DNA of 64,000 nt from CAYRFF01 sp964423575 (lineage in GTDB: Bacteria > Bacteroidota > Bacteroidia > Chitinophagales > Saprospiraceae). The translations under genes and the position numbers were made by a program. The notes below the pieces were generated by a model. That model made no database searches. It saw only the letters and a program-made list of their open reading frames with translations, and was not told where the DNA came from. The DNA lies in contig CAYRFF010000010.1 of the NCBI GenBank assembly GCA_964423575.1, forward strand, positions 1 to 64,000, given 5' to 3'. Positions 32,362-42,797 of the stretch are shown in pieces; within the stretch, counting starts at the first letter, position 1, and each line of letters begins with the position of its first letter.

Positions 32362-33315
32362 TCACTCATACTCCACCCTCCTCACCTCCACCGGCGCTCC
32401 ATCCTCTTCTATTTCATACAGCCGCACGCTACCCTCATATACAGAGCCTTCGGGGAAAACGAGAATCTGCATCGTCGTCGTATTCAGCTTCCAAATCCGA
32501 AAATTCCAAGCAGGATTATGCAGGTATTGGCTGTCGGCTGCGTCAAAGAAATAGTAGTAATAATCATCAATATTATCCGAGATCAATATATCCACCGCGC
32601 CATTCATATTATAATCTGCCAGACTGATAATCGGCCGCTTATCCATTTGCGGAAGCGATAAAGACTGAATAAAAGCAGCATCCTTATATACCAGTAGCGA
32701 ATCAGCATCAGTAGATAGCTCCAGACGTATATCACCCGAGCGCAGAACCGCTTCGTCAGGGTTCATAACACGCTCCCGGAACACAAGTAAATTCTTGGTC
32801 GAAACAGCTGTCCTGCGTATTCTCCTGATCATCCATGGCGGCACCGGATCACGCTCCGACCACAGCCCCAGGCCCTCCGTAAGCGCATGCAATTCCAGAT
32901 CCGTCATATCCGCATCCTGATTATATTTTTTATAATGCCATGCCATCCCCGCCCTTAGCATCTCGCGACTCAACTCCCGGCCATCCTCCAGATAAGTAAA
33001 AGCCACAATCCTCTTATATTGATCGATATCCGTCACCAGAATCTCCACCTCTTCACCCGCCGCGAGATCGGTCAGGTAGCGCTTTGACACCTGATAAAAA
33101 GGCATTCCCCCTTCCGGCGCATCAATCCCCTCCATCCGTACCCGCACCGTCGTATTATCCGCCAGCATAAGCTCATAAGTATCCCCGTCAAAGACCTTCA
33201 CAATCTTCCCCTGCATCCGTTCACCGGGATTCACTTGTGTTCCCACAACGGTATCAGGGCATGCAAATGCCTTTAAAACAATAAAAAGTACAATCGAAAT
33301 CAGCTGCATTTTCAC
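32362..33315 (-). CDS. secreted staphylococcal-type nuclease (thermonuclease family)
   Basis: A 317-residue protein with an N-terminal signal segment (about 1-18, ending AFAC). An SNase domain follows at about 35-165: VKVFDGDTYEL (calcium aspartate), VRVRMEGIDAPE (arginine, aspartate, glutamate) and YKRIVAF (second arginine), the full catalytic set. It probably degrades extracellular DNA or RNA. The C-terminal 130 residues are an unusual addition with a calcium-loop-like DYNMNGAVD segment (FG-GAP/VCBS style) and beta strands. It is divergent from the T9SS gene at 33726 and its 3' end is next to a 15-bp tandem repeat. Confidence 0.88.
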   Translation of the reverse strand: MKMQLISIVLFIVLKAFACPDTVVGTQVNPGERMQGKIVKVFDGDTYELMLADNTTVRVRMEGIDAPEGGMPFYQVSKRYLTDLAAGEEVEILVTDIDQYKRIVAFTYLEDGRELSREMLRAGMAWHYKKYNQDADMTDLELHALTEGLGLWSERDPVPPWMIRRIRRTAVSTKNLLVFRERVMNPDEAVLRSGDIRLELSTDADSLLVYKDAAFIQSLSLPQMDKRPIISLADYNMNGAVDILISDNIDDYYYYFFDAADSQYLHNPAWNFRIWKLNTTTMQILVFPEGSVYEGSVRLYEIEEDGAPVEVRRVEYE

Positions 33316-33725
33316 AATCTCTTATTTTATTTCTCGGGCCCCAAGGTAATTATTCCCTACCCTATTATAGAATATTGAATCTGCAATTTTTATGCTTTCG
33401 CAAATGTTTAAGTTGATCGCAAATAAGCCAACTGCACACAATAATAATTTGCTATCCCGGCACATAAGAGCAATTCCACCCACATTATGTATAAAAAGTG
33501 GAACTTACTCAATCAATTTATGCACAATACATCAATTAAAGTGTTTATTTTGCGCTTTAGTACATATATCATTTTCGGATGATAATTCAGACCTATTTTA
33601 AACCAATGAACTAAGAATCGGGTTAAAAGAGGTACTTGTGCACTGATTAATTTTATAAAACAACTAAAATTCCTATTCGCAACGAATAGATTAATTTCAT
33701 AATACTAAATTTTCATTCAAAGACT
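33316..33725. other. divergent intergenic region
   Basis: 410 bp between the nuclease gene and the T9SS cargo gene. It must hold both promoters, but I see no clear TAnnTTTG box, terminator or repeat. Confidence 0.5.
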
Positions 33726-36311
33726 ATGAAGAAATATTTTACCGGCCAGTCAGATATTAATCATTTAAACGTTCCGGGACTGAAGATTCCATTTAATACT
33801 GCTTTCTTCAGCACACTGCTGCTGCTTATCGCAGGTTTATTTTTCAGTACAACCGCTTTCTCTCAGGTAACCATATTTTCTGAGAATGTGGGAAATCCAC
33901 CAAGTGGGAATCCTAAAGTAAATGTCTATACCGGATGGGAGAATTACGGTGATGTTACTTATGAAGGTAATGCTGATGTTCGAAGCACCAATCCTTCATC
34001 TGGTTATCCTGATGCTAGTGGAGATGGCAACGTCTTTTTTACAGGTGAAAACAATGAGGTTTACTTTGAAATTATCGGTATTGACGCATCTGATTATACA
34101 GATATAAAGTTAAGTTTCGGACATCGTAAAGCTACCAACGCAAGTAGCAATGAATTACAAGTTGAAGTAAGTAGTGATGGTGTTAACTACACATCACTTT
34201 CATATTCAAGACCAACAGGTACTGGAACTACGGGCTGGCTCCTTATAGAGCCTGCTGGAAATATTCCATCTGCTTCAAACTTAAGAATACGTTTTACAAA
34301 TCCAAGTACTGCTCCGGAATTCCGAGTCGATGACATCGTATTAACCGGTACTCCTGCCGGTGATGATCCATATCTGGTTGTAGGCGAAATCAGCGCCGAG
34401 TTTGGGAATATATGTCTAGGAGAAACCGCAGGGCCGGAAACCTTTACCGTAGAAGGAGATAATTTAAATGGAGATGATATTACCGTAGGACCACTGGCAG
34501 GATTTGAGTTTAGTCTGGATGACATTACTTATTCGAGCACAGTAGATATTACATACACCGCTCCTACATTAGCCAGCACGACCGTTTATGTGAAATTCTC
34601 TCCTACGATAGAGCAAAATTATGCAGATGATATCCCGGTAACAGGCGGTGATGCAGATGCGGAAGCATGCACATTGACAGATGCAGCAGGTGTTGATTCA
34701 GCTCCTACAGTAACGACGGGAATTGCGAGTAGTATAGGCATAGACGACGCAACCTGTGCAGGGACTATCGATGATGAAGGCTGTGACGCTGTTACTGCTT
34801 ATGGAATTGAATATAGCACAACAGAAGATTTTACTCCCGGCACCGGAACGCAGCTTGCAGGAAGCAATCTAAATGATGGAGATTACGATGTAGAACTTAC
34901 AGGCTTGGATGAAGGAACTACCTATTACTACCGCGCTTATGCTACAAGCAGCAAGGGAACATCTTATGGAGATTAGGAATCCTTTAAAACAGATGAAGAT
35001 GATGGCAGCCTGCCTGCACCTGTAGCCACAGAGGCAAGCGACGTAACACAGACAAGCTTCCAGGCAAACTGGAACGCAGTATCAGGAGCTACTTGCTACT
35101 ACCTCGATGTATATACAAAAGCTTCTGAATCAGATGATGTGGCATTCTGGGATTTTGAAGATGGAACCCAACAAGCAGCAGGCGGAAAAAATGACAATCA
35201 TCTTGTTGATATTAATGGAGTAGGAACTTCAGGTACTTATACATACCCGCAAGGAACAGGTGGTCAGGGAACATCCGCTATCTCGACCAACGGTTGGGAT
35301 GATGGGGCAGATTCCAAATACTGGGAAATTATCATCAATACGGAAGGATATTTTGATTTAACGCTTTCAAGTGTACAACGAAGCTCGGGCACCGGACCTC
35401 GTGATTTCAAAGTACAATATATGATAAGCGGAAGCGACTGGACTGATGTCCCTAACGGCGAAATTACCGTAGCGAATAATTATACAACAGGAGTACTAAA
35501 AGACTTGCCACTCCCTGAAGAATGCTCAGACCAGTCTGAATTACATATTCGCTGGATAATGACAAGCAATATTTCTGTTAATAATGGAACTGTCGCATCA
35601 ACAGGAACTAATCGTCAGGACGATATCTTCGTTAAAGGATATTTGGCAGATTTTGAATTACAGGATGAGCAAGTATGTGCTACAGATTATGAAGCGACAA
35701 ACCTTGATCCTTATGCAACATATTACTACAGAGTCAGAGCGACTGATGGTACTCATACCTCAGGAAATAGTAATGAAATCATCGTTGAAATGCCACTTCC
35801 ACTGACCATGCTTAACTTTGAAGTGACAAGAAACAGTACTGCACGCACAGCAATCCTTAAGTGGAGTACAGCTGAAGAAGTAAACAGCAGTCACTTTGAT
35901 GTTCTGAAAAGTACTGACGGTTTCCGCTGGGAAAAGATAGGAGAAGTAAAAACCAATGGAAACTTAAGAAGTATAAATAGTTACAGCTTTGTGGATCGCA
36001 ATCCTGCCAAGATGAACTACTATCGCTTGAATTCGATAGATTATGATGGATATAGTGCATTGAGTGAAATCCGTTCAGCAGCATTTGACGGAAGTCTGTC
36101 CACGACATTCTATCCCAATCCTGCAAGCTCTTATCTGATGGTACACACGGAATCATCTTATAATAAGTATAGCATTATCAATGCATTGGGAGTGACAGAG
36201 ACATCAGGAGTACTTAACGGAACTGAGACAAGGGTGGATATTTCCCAGCTTGCTTCCGGTATTTATTTCTTAAAGATTAATAATGAGGTTCAACGCTTTG
36301 TGAAGAACTAA
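33726..36311 (+). pseudogene. T9SS-sorted surface protein interrupted by one in-frame TAG
   Basis: One reading frame of 862 codons broken only by TAG at 34974-34976, between YYYRAYATSSKGTSYGD and ESFKTDEDDG. Both flanks continue the same domain in the same frame, so a single base change explains it. A signal peptide (LLLLIAGLFFSTTAFSQ) is followed by a beta-sandwich region to about residue 210 (VDDIVLTG), a choice-of-anchor/Ig-like region, then fibronectin-like strands before and after the stop. The protein ends with a type A T9SS sorting domain (TFYPNPASSYL, then ASGIYFLKI). Without readthrough the product lacks the sorting domain and would stay in the periplasm. A rho-independent terminator follows. 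Confidence 0.8.
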
Positions 36312-36338
36312 TCACAGAAAGAATTTAGTAAGTGGATG

Positions 36339-36373
36339 AAGGTCTGTGCCGTTATGGTGCAGGCCTTCTTTTA
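36339..36373 (+). terminator. terminator after the T9SS gene
   Basis: 12-bp stem AAGGTCTGTGCC / GGTGCAGGCCTT (some G-U pairs), 5-nt loop, then TCTTTT. Confidence 0.7.
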
Positions 36374-36428
36374 GTTAAGATTAAGGTCTAGGTTAAGAAG
36401 CATTAGATGAATTCTATTTCCTGTTTGC

Positions 36429-36436
36429 TATATTTG
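36429..36436 (+). promoter_or_regulatory. -7 box upstream of the 36467 gene
   Basis: TATATTTG, a perfect TAnnTTTG box, 30 bp before the ATG. A -33 TTG at the right distance is not clear. Confidence 0.5.
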
Positions 36437-36466
36437 CGGAAGCATAACAATCTTTATCACTAGAGT

Positions 36467-36970
36467 ATGGAGCTTTACTCCACCGAATATAACAAATCAA
36501 AAAACCTTATCCTGCTGGAAGACGGGAAAAGAGTAGCAGAGCTCATATACAATAACTGGTATTCTACCAATGCCAGAGCTTATACAGATCTACAGGAGTT
36601 TTCCATTACCAGGCAAAGTAGCTGGAAATCTACAACCACTCTCCATACAAAGCACAGAACTTACTTCCAATTGGACATCCAGTACCTCCCTACTACTGAA
36701 GCGATTATTATGGTCTTCAATAAACGGACAAACGAAGAATACAGAGTAAAACGTAAAAGTATTTTAAAAAATAACTATGGGCTTTATGACTCGCATGGGG
36801 AAAAGGTAGCACGTATAAAAGCAAGACAGAACTGGAAGAATCTCAAATACGACTTCAAGATAAAGGTTACAGATGAATTTGATAGAATTGAAGATAAGAA
36901 CCTCTTTCTCCTTTTTCTCGTCTATGCTATAGGGCGACTTCTCAATCAAAAGAATTCAGGTGCAGTCTGA
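36467..36970 (+). CDS. unknown protein, paralogue of 37380
   Basis: A 167-residue protein I do not recognise. It shares with the next gene the pattern YSTEYNKSKNLILLEDGKRV, a YTDLQEFSI strand, a central beta-rich part and a C-terminal hydrophobic helix (NLFLLFLVYAIGRLL) that could sit in or on a membrane. The alternating strands and a terminal helix suggest a LURP-one/tubby-like barrel, but that is only an impression. A -7 box lies 30 bp upstream. The two copies are 409 bp apart on the same strand, each with its own spacer, so they probably arose by tandem duplication and then diverged. Confidence 0.65.
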   Translation: MELYSTEYNKSKNLILLEDGKRVAELIYNNWYSTNARAYTDLQEFSITRQSSWKSTTTLHTKHRTYFQLDIQYLPTTEAIIMVFNKRTNEEYRVKRKSILKNNYGLYDSHGEKVARIKARQNWKNLKYDFKIKVTDEFDRIEDKNLFLLFLVYAIGRLLNQKNSGAV

Positions 36971-37379
36971 ACCGGAAGCTGTCCTCCGAGTGCGCTTCGC
37001 TTCCTCAGGAACCTAGGCAGAGAAATAGCTTTATAGCCTCGGTTCCAGAGAGTGAGCAGTTCTAGTCTATTTATTCTTAATAGCGAAAAACCTGACAGGT
37101 TATTCAAATCAATACATCTCTTATTCGTTAAATAGAAGAGTATGGACTAATTTATTATCCGGAAAAAACTTAACAGGTTTCGCAGAATTTAATTAAAAAG
37201 AAGGGTAAAACTTAATAGTAACTTACTACGCGATTCCACTTCAATAGGTTTAATCATTTAAAAACATTTGAGAGACTGCAATGGCGTATGGCCACTTTAC
37301 AACTTCACAATTCCCAACCCAATTCCCATAATTTCCTATCTTTACCACCGAATTAAATCAATACTCTTGACTTGTACAC
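36971..37379. other. spacer between paralogues
   Basis: 409 bp. It contains loose repeats of AAACCTGACAGGTT type (near 37085 and 37165) and nothing I can support as a gene. TATCTTTA near 37336, one base off the -7 consensus, may serve the next gene. Confidence 0.5.
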
Positions 37380-37883
37380 ATGACATCATACTCCACAGAT
37401 GTAAATAAATCCAAAAACACTATCCTCTTAGAAGAAGGGAAAAGAGTCGGAGAAATCATCTACGACAAGTATTTCACTGTAAATGCCAAAGTCTACACAG
37501 ATCTGCAAGAGTTCAGCATCGAGCTCGATGGACCCTGGAGTGGAAAAACTATCCTGCAATCAATAGCGAAAAAGTATTTCATGTATGAGTTAAAACTCAA
37601 AGGCGGCAATGTTATTACAGTGTTTGAAAAATGGAAGGATAGGGTCTATTTTCTTAAAACCAAAAGCATCTTTAATGCTACACTCCTGCTCTACAATGAA
37701 TACGACGAGCTTGTCGCCACTTTCAAACCTAAGCTCAACATGAAAGATTATAAGTATGATTATGAGATTGAAATAACAGAAGAGCTCAAAACCGCTGAAA
37801 AAGAAATTAAGCTCTTTCTTCTCTTCCTGGTTTACTGCGCGCAAAGATTCTTCGGTAAAAGAGAACAAAAAACCTCTATATAA
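37380..37883 (+). CDS. unknown protein, paralogue of 36467
   Basis: 167 residues, the same length as its neighbour and clearly related: YSTDVNKSKNTILLEEGKRV, YTDLQEFSIE, then a C-terminal hydrophobic helix (KLFLLFLVYCAQRFF). Identity is high at both ends and low in the centre. The product lacks a signal peptide. No catalytic motif is visible, and I assign no function. Confidence 0.65.
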   Translation: MTSYSTDVNKSKNTILLEEGKRVGEIIYDKYFTVNAKVYTDLQEFSIELDGPWSGKTILQSIAKKYFMYELKLKGGNVITVFEKWKDRVYFLKTKSIFNATLLLYNEYDELVATFKPKLNMKDYKYDYEIEITEELKTAEKEIKLFLLFLVYCAQRFFGKREQKTSI

Positions 37884-37943
37884 GACAGTGATTAATTAAC
37901 CAAAACGGTCAACCCTATTTAGGGAAGTTCAATCACTCAATCA

Positions 37944-38642
37944 CTAATCTATATACTCTATCAGGTGCATCAGACGAATTCCTACAGCCAGCTCAAAGGA
38001 AAGATTTACTACAGCTCCTTCTCTGATTGTGTATCTTTCTCCTGTATTGGGATTAGGCAAACCGGTAGATTGAGGAATATAAATTTGATTGGAGAAATCG
38101 GGTGCTACCGTAAACTCTACAAATCCTCCCCATAATTCGCCAAAGCTCCAGTCGTATCCTCCGCTTACGATTAAGCCATAAGTGAAAGGTTTTACTATAT
38201 CGTTAAATATCTCAAATCGGCCCAGGTCACGCATCACGTTATAATCAATGCGCCCTCCAAAGCCATAATACAATCTCCGTACAGAATTATCTATCGGAAA
38301 ATACTGCTTCATATACAGTGCTAGAGAAAGATTCCCTAGTCTGGAAGGATAAGTCGTAGACGGATAAAAGCCACCGCCGGACATCGCACCACCACTGAAT
38401 CGCTGGGAACTTCCCCTGATGTGATACCCAAAAGAAGCACCGAAAGAAAACTTTTCAGAGCTAGCAGTTTCTATGAATATATCTCCAAAATAAGCAGCCA
38501 GTAAAGCCCTGTTACCATCCATACTCCAGCTCTGCCGGTTTAAGGATGGACCACCCTTCAGACCGAAGGCATAAGACTGAGCCATCATATCTACTGAAAA
38601 CAATAAAGCAACTACTGCGACAAGTATCCATTTGAATTTCAT
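37944..38642 (-). CDS. outer-membrane beta-barrel protein
   Basis: A 232-residue protein with a signal peptide (WILVAVVALLFSVDMMAQS) followed by alternating aromatic/glycine strands typical of the porin-like beta-barrel family of Bacteroidota: AFGLKGGPSLN at the start, LSLALYMKQYFP, YYGFGGRIDYN and FELAVGIRLMHL at the end. Such proteins sit in the outer membrane; the substrate, if any, cannot be read. The gene is convergent with 37380-37883 and follows the LysM protein gene on the same strand, 78 bp apart. Confidence 0.8.
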   Translation of the reverse strand: MKFKWILVAVVALLFSVDMMAQSYAFGLKGGPSLNRQSWSMDGNRALLAAYFGDIFIETASSEKFSFGASFGYHIRGSSQRFSGGAMSGGGFYPSTTYPSRLGNLSLALYMKQYFPIDNSVRRLYYGFGGRIDYNVMRDLGRFEIFNDIVKPFTYGLIVSGGYDWSFGELWGGFVEFTVAPDFSNQIYIPQSTGLPNPNTGERYTIREGAVVNLSFELAVGIRLMHLIEYID

Positions 38643-38720
38643 AATCCTTTTCTATTTATTATGTACCCAAATGTATGAATAAGTCTTCATAAACAGAAGT
38701 TCATTAAGACCTTAGTCAAT

Positions 38721-39980
38721 CTACTCTGATATTTTCAATGCCTGCCCGGGATGGATCACGGAATCCGGCAGATTATTCAATTCGATCAGCTTTTCAACTG
38801 TCATATTGAATTTAGTGGCGATTTTATACAGTGAATCACCTTTCTGCACAGTGTAATATCTCGGATGATTTTCATCTCTATCCATTTGCATATCCTCCGG
38901 ATAAGTAATTCCTTCATCGCGCGGTTCAGAACGAAGTTCACCGTACTCCAGCATTTCCTCTGAAATATCCACACTGATTTCACTATCCTTATTCAATGGC
39001 TGACTAGGTGCCTTGGGGAGAATACTCTCCTTTTCCGTCCGCAACACAGGACGCTCTTTGACAGAAAGACCTCGCAATTTAACACGTTCACCGATTGCCG
39101 GCTCCGTTCCCTCTTCCATTTTATTTCGCTTGTATAATCTGTCTAGTCTCAATCCGTATTCCTGAGAAATTGCAAACATCGTTTCTCCGGCTTGCACATA
39201 ATGATATTTATTCTTGCCGCGATATGCTATACGCTTAGCCTGGATAAATACGCGACTTCCCGGCCTTAGGTCCTGGGTTTCTGAATAAAGATTCTCATTG
39301 TACTTCAATATCTTCTTGGCAGAAACGCCGAAGTCCATTGCCAGACTTCTCGGTGAATCTCCCTTCTCCACTAGTACATATTTGACATCATTCACAGAAA
39401 AAGTCTGCGGTTCAAATGCCTCTTCCATCACCCAGTCCAGATCTGAAACCGGTCTGTCATACTGGTACAGTTTATAGTCTTCAATTACTTTAATCAGGAG
39501 TTCAGCATAACGAGGATTGGTTGCATAGCCCGCTTTTAAAAGTCCGTAGGCCCAACCGTGATAATCCGTAGGATTAAGCCTGAACAGGAATCCGTATCGA
39601 TAACTCTTATTGGGATCGCGGAGAAATTCCGATTGTGCGATATAACTATCCTCAGCGCTTTTAAACTTTCTGAAACAGGATTTTACAAGACGTCCTTTGC
39701 TATCATAATCATCATCCTTTTTATGATAGGTTCCACCGCTCCAGCCTGAGCCACATTTTATCCCAAAGTGATTATATGCCTTTGTCGCAAGTTCACTTCG
39801 ACCGGCATTGGACTCGATAAGGCCCTGCGCAAGCTTAATACTCGCCGGCATCCCCGTACGCTGCATTTCCTCTACGGCAAGACTCTGATAGCGATTGATA
39901 TAATCCACATAGGCTTGATTCTGAGCAGTGGACACTTGGCAAACTCCTGCCAGTAAAAATAAAAGTGCAATTATCCGCAT
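38721..39980 (-). CDS. exported glucosaminidase with three LysM domains
   Basis: A 419-residue protein. Signal peptide (LLFLLAGVCQVSTAQ), then a GH73-type N-acetylglucosaminidase domain (about 22-165: MPASIKLAQGLIESNAGRS with the catalytic glutamate, NHFGIKCG, WAYGLLKAGYATNPRYAE). Three LysM modules follow: about 192-240 (VEKGDSPRSLAMDFGVS), 256-300 (VQAGETMFAISQEYGL) and 372-418 (VQKGDSLYKIATKFNM). LysM binds peptidoglycan; the enzyme cuts glycan strands during cell-wall turnover or daughter-cell separation. An acidic linker separates LysM2 and LysM3. Confidence 0.92.
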   Translation of the reverse strand: MRIIALLFLLAGVCQVSTAQNQAYVDYINRYQSLAVEEMQRTGMPASIKLAQGLIESNAGRSELATKAYNHFGIKCGSGWSGGTYHKKDDDYDSKGRLVKSCFRKFKSAEDSYIAQSEFLRDPNKSYRYGFLFRLNPTDYHGWAYGLLKAGYATNPRYAELLIKVIEDYKLYQYDRPVSDLDWVMEEAFEPQTFSVNDVKYVLVEKGDSPRSLAMDFGVSAKKILKYNENLYSETQDLRPGSRVFIQAKRIAYRGKNKYHYVQAGETMFAISQEYGLRLDRLYKRNKMEEGTEPAIGERVKLRGLSVKERPVLRTEKESILPKAPSQPLNKDSEISVDISEEMLEYGELRSEPRDEGITYPEDMQMDRDENHPRYYTVQKGDSLYKIATKFNMTVEKLIELNNLPDSVIHPGQALKISE

Positions 39981-40103
39981 TCCTGAATTAGATTTTTATG
40001 ACTCATGGCTTTTCATATAACAAATATATATAATATATTTAACTTGTGGATGTTCATCTGTAATTTTCTTTAAATGTACGATGCCGGGAATGGTCCTTAC
40101 TTC

Positions 40104-41705
40104 TCAATTTACCAGACAAAGGCGCGACAACAGCAATCTCCCCTCTTTGTCATATAAATTCAGGATATAGGCGGAAGACCTTAGACTATTCAAGGCGATT
40201 TCTCCTGTAAATTCCCCTTCCGCATGCAAGCGGCCATCCATTCCATACAAGCCGAAAGAAGCAATCCGATGAAAGTTCTCTCCCTTTACCCATATTCTGT
40301 CCCCGGCAGGTTGCGGATAAATCAGAAAGGAATCTTCAGATAAAACAGGCTCAATTGTATGTGTTTTATTCTGCTTTCGCAAATGGATAATATCGTATCC
40401 ATCGGTCAGTTCTTCTTCCTCGTAGAGCTCTCCGTCGCATGTTCCGAAGACAACTATTTCCTCATCTTCGATTGCCAATGAGCGAAAATTACCGTTCCCC
40501 ACATAAGGAATCAAATGTACTTTTCCCGTCTCTTCCGGACCGGATGCCTTAAATACACTATAGGAATTCACAGCAGGTACCGAGGAGATTTTCTCTCCCT
40601 TATACTGAAACTCTCCGATAAATGAAAAGCTTATCAGCAATCTTCCTTTAATGAGTTCTGCAGCGTAATAGTACAGGAAAGCATCCGAAGACAAGACCTG
40701 TGCATCCCTATATTTCCCATCTATATAATAGAACATGTAAATCCCGGAGCTTTCGCCTATAGAAACCGTCTCACCGGGCTTTGGATTCAGTCCTCCCATA
40801 AAATTTCCACCTACAATCGTCGTATCTCCGCTGATGATAATTCTATCTGCATAAGAAAGATAGGATCCGCCCAGGGAATAGGCGTGAAAGAGTCCGGTAT
40901 CGGGGAGATATTTCAAAATCACCGGATCAGGATTAAAACCCGGATTATAAACTGTCCCACTGATTGTACTTATGCTGTCTTTAAATTCGCCGCATAGATA
41001 TAAAGTATCTCCTCTCCAGGCATTATCACCTATGTGAAAGCTGCCCATATCATCCTGTACCTGAACATTTGCGTAAGCTAAATCATCCAAGGAATGCTCG
41101 ATAAGGACAAGGGTCTCCTTCTCAAATTCATATTCCTCATCCGCGTAAAACTTCCCCTCGACAGAAAGCGGAAGAAAGAGCTTGTCATCTGAAATGTGCA
41201 GAGAATACGGGAGGCTCGCAATACCGCCCTCGTAATGCGTGATATCCTGAACGTTTAAATTATAATCGGTCTTCAAAATAAAAATTCCACTCGAGGCCGA
41301 TGTATTTTCAATATAGTCGATATCGCCTATCTTCAGAGAATTGAGATAATTGCCCGTAATGAGGAAGCCGGAACCCGTGTCAAGGAGATGCCGAATCCGT
41401 ACTTTTCCCGATCCCGAATAAAAAATTAAGTGATTTAATGGATATTTATCTATAATTGTCGTTTTAAACAATAGAGTAGCGCTTTCAGGATAGGAAAACT
41501 CGACTGATTCCCAGTTAAAGTAGCCATTTCCCTGCATTGAAATAAGGATTGTATCCTCGTAATGCAGCAGTTCCTGAAGAATCTGGTCTCCGTGACCGGC
41601 AGGCGCAGAATGAGATGTAAAACTTTGGCCGCTTAACTGTATTGTTAAAAGCAGGTATAAAAAAATATAGACAATAGGAATGCTCTGTTTAACTTTACAC
41701 CACAT
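40104..41705 (-). CDS. secreted T9SS-sorted protein of unknown function
   Basis: A 533-residue protein with a signal peptide (IVYIFLYLLLTIQLSGQS), a long beta-rich body with repeating strand pairs (SIGESSGIYMFYYIDGKY; GYDIIHLRKQN) as in propeller-like surface proteins, and a C-terminal type A T9SS sorting domain (FLIYPQPAGDRIWV, then SAYILNLYDKEGRLL). It should cross the outer membrane by T9SS and be anchored or released after removal of the tail. Its ATG is only 21 bp from the start of the divergent lipoprotein gene at 41727, so the two promoters must overlap each other or the coding regions. Confidence 0.8.
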   Translation of the reverse strand: MWCKVKQSIPIVYIFLYLLLTIQLSGQSFTSHSAPAGHGDQILQELLHYEDTILISMQGNGYFNWESVEFSYPESATLLFKTTIIDKYPLNHLIFYSGSGKVRIRHLLDTGSGFLITGNYLNSLKIGDIDYIENTSASSGIFILKTDYNLNVQDITHYEGGIASLPYSLHISDDKLFLPLSVEGKFYADEEYEFEKETLVLIEHSLDDLAYANVQVQDDMGSFHIGDNAWRGDTLYLCGEFKDSISTISGTVYNPGFNPDPVILKYLPDTGLFHAYSLGGSYLSYADRIIISGDTTIVGGNFMGGLNPKPGETVSIGESSGIYMFYYIDGKYRDAQVLSSDAFLYYYAAELIKGRLLISFSFIGEFQYKGEKISSVPAVNSYSVFKASGPEETGKVHLIPYVGNGNFRSLAIEDEEIVVFGTCDGELYEEEELTDGYDIIHLRKQNKTHTIEPVLSEDSFLIYPQPAGDRIWVKGENFHRIASFGLYGMDGRLHAEGEFTGEIALNSLRSSAYILNLYDKEGRLLLSRLCLVN

Positions 41706-41726
41706 TTTATAAAATTACACAAAATT

Positions 41727-42728
41727 ATGATGTCAAGACTATCGTATCTTTTTTTCTTTTTCCTTAGCCTGACCATTATTGCATGTGGAGACAGTTCTGC
41801 GGTAGTAGAAACAGATTCTTCACAGGATGAGGAATTAAAGGCGATTAACTCTACTATCAGTAAAGACACCAGTGCAGCAGGACCTTATTACGACAGAGCT
41901 GCCTATTATTACAAGAACAGTCTTTACAAGCTCGCATTGAAGGATATAGACAGAGCTCTGGATCGCGATAGCACCGATGTGAACTACTGGATGATGAAGG
42001 CAGAACTATTGCTCGAAGACAATGAATCCAGGGATGCAATTGAGCTTCTGGAGACTGCTGTCCAGCGCTTTCCGACCTCGGATGCAGTGCGGATAAAACT
42101 AGCACATTTTCAGTTTATCGTCAAGCAATATCTACCCGCATTGACCAATCTCAATGAGGTGATAAAGAGAAGCCCTCAGAATCCTGACGCATACTTTGAA
42201 CGCGGACAGATATATGATGAAGTCGGCGACACTGCCAATGCGATTAAGAATTACCAGCGAGTTACGGAACTGAATGCCGATCACCGGGATGCCTGGCTGG
42301 GAATGGGAGATATCCTGTTTTTCCAGGGGAATGAAGTGGCTGTTCAGCTATATAAGAACGCCATCGCAATCGACCCGGAGTATGAGGGTGCCTATCTTTC
42401 AATTGCCAATTTTTATCATCAGCATGACAAGCTTGATCTGGCCAAGGAGGAATACTTAAAAATAATTGAAAGTTTCCCGGACTATCCACCGGCATTTTTC
42501 AATCTCGGGATATTATACCTCGAGCAAGACTCGATAGATAAGGCCTATAACTACTTTAATAAAACGCTGGATGTCAATCCGACTAATGGCAACGCTTTCC
42601 TATACAGGGGTATATGTCATAGAGTTTCCGGCGATACTGAATCTGCGAGAAATGATTTCATGGAGGCACAGAAATATCTGCCAATGGATGATAATCGGCC
42701 AGCCCTGGAATTGGAAGCACTCCAATAA
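41727..42728 (+). CDS. TPR-containing lipoprotein
   Basis: A 333-residue protein with a lipoprotein signal (LSLTIIACGDSS; lipid on the cysteine) followed by seven or so TPR units from about residue 50 (AALKDIDRALDRDSTDVNYW; AYFERGQIYDEVGDTANAIKNYQ; AYNYFNKTLDVNPTNGNAF). It is probably anchored on the inner or outer membrane facing the periplasm and serves as a scaffold. Its repeats are unrelated in detail to the TPR gene at 2396. Only 21 bp separate its start from the divergent 40104-41705 gene. Confidence 0.85.
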   Translation: MMSRLSYLFFFFLSLTIIACGDSSAVVETDSSQDEELKAINSTISKDTSAAGPYYDRAAYYYKNSLYKLALKDIDRALDRDSTDVNYWMMKAELLLEDNESRDAIELLETAVQRFPTSDAVRIKLAHFQFIVKQYLPALTNLNEVIKRSPQNPDAYFERGQIYDEVGDTANAIKNYQRVTELNADHRDAWLGMGDILFFQGNEVAVQLYKNAIAIDPEYEGAYLSIANFYHQHDKLDLAKEEYLKIIESFPDYPPAFFNLGILYLEQDSIDKAYNYFNKTLDVNPTNGNAFLYRGICHRVSGDTESARNDFMEAQKYLPMDDNRPALELEALQ

Positions 42729-42797
42729 AACAATTATCGCCTTACGGACGTTAAACAGTCAATAAGATTTTATTAATTAACCGATTAAAAAATAATT

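Noticed and set aside
32190..32627. Plus-strand open frame of 145 codons over the nuclease 3' end
   Set aside because: It consists of the 15-bp repeat and antisense of a recognised gene.
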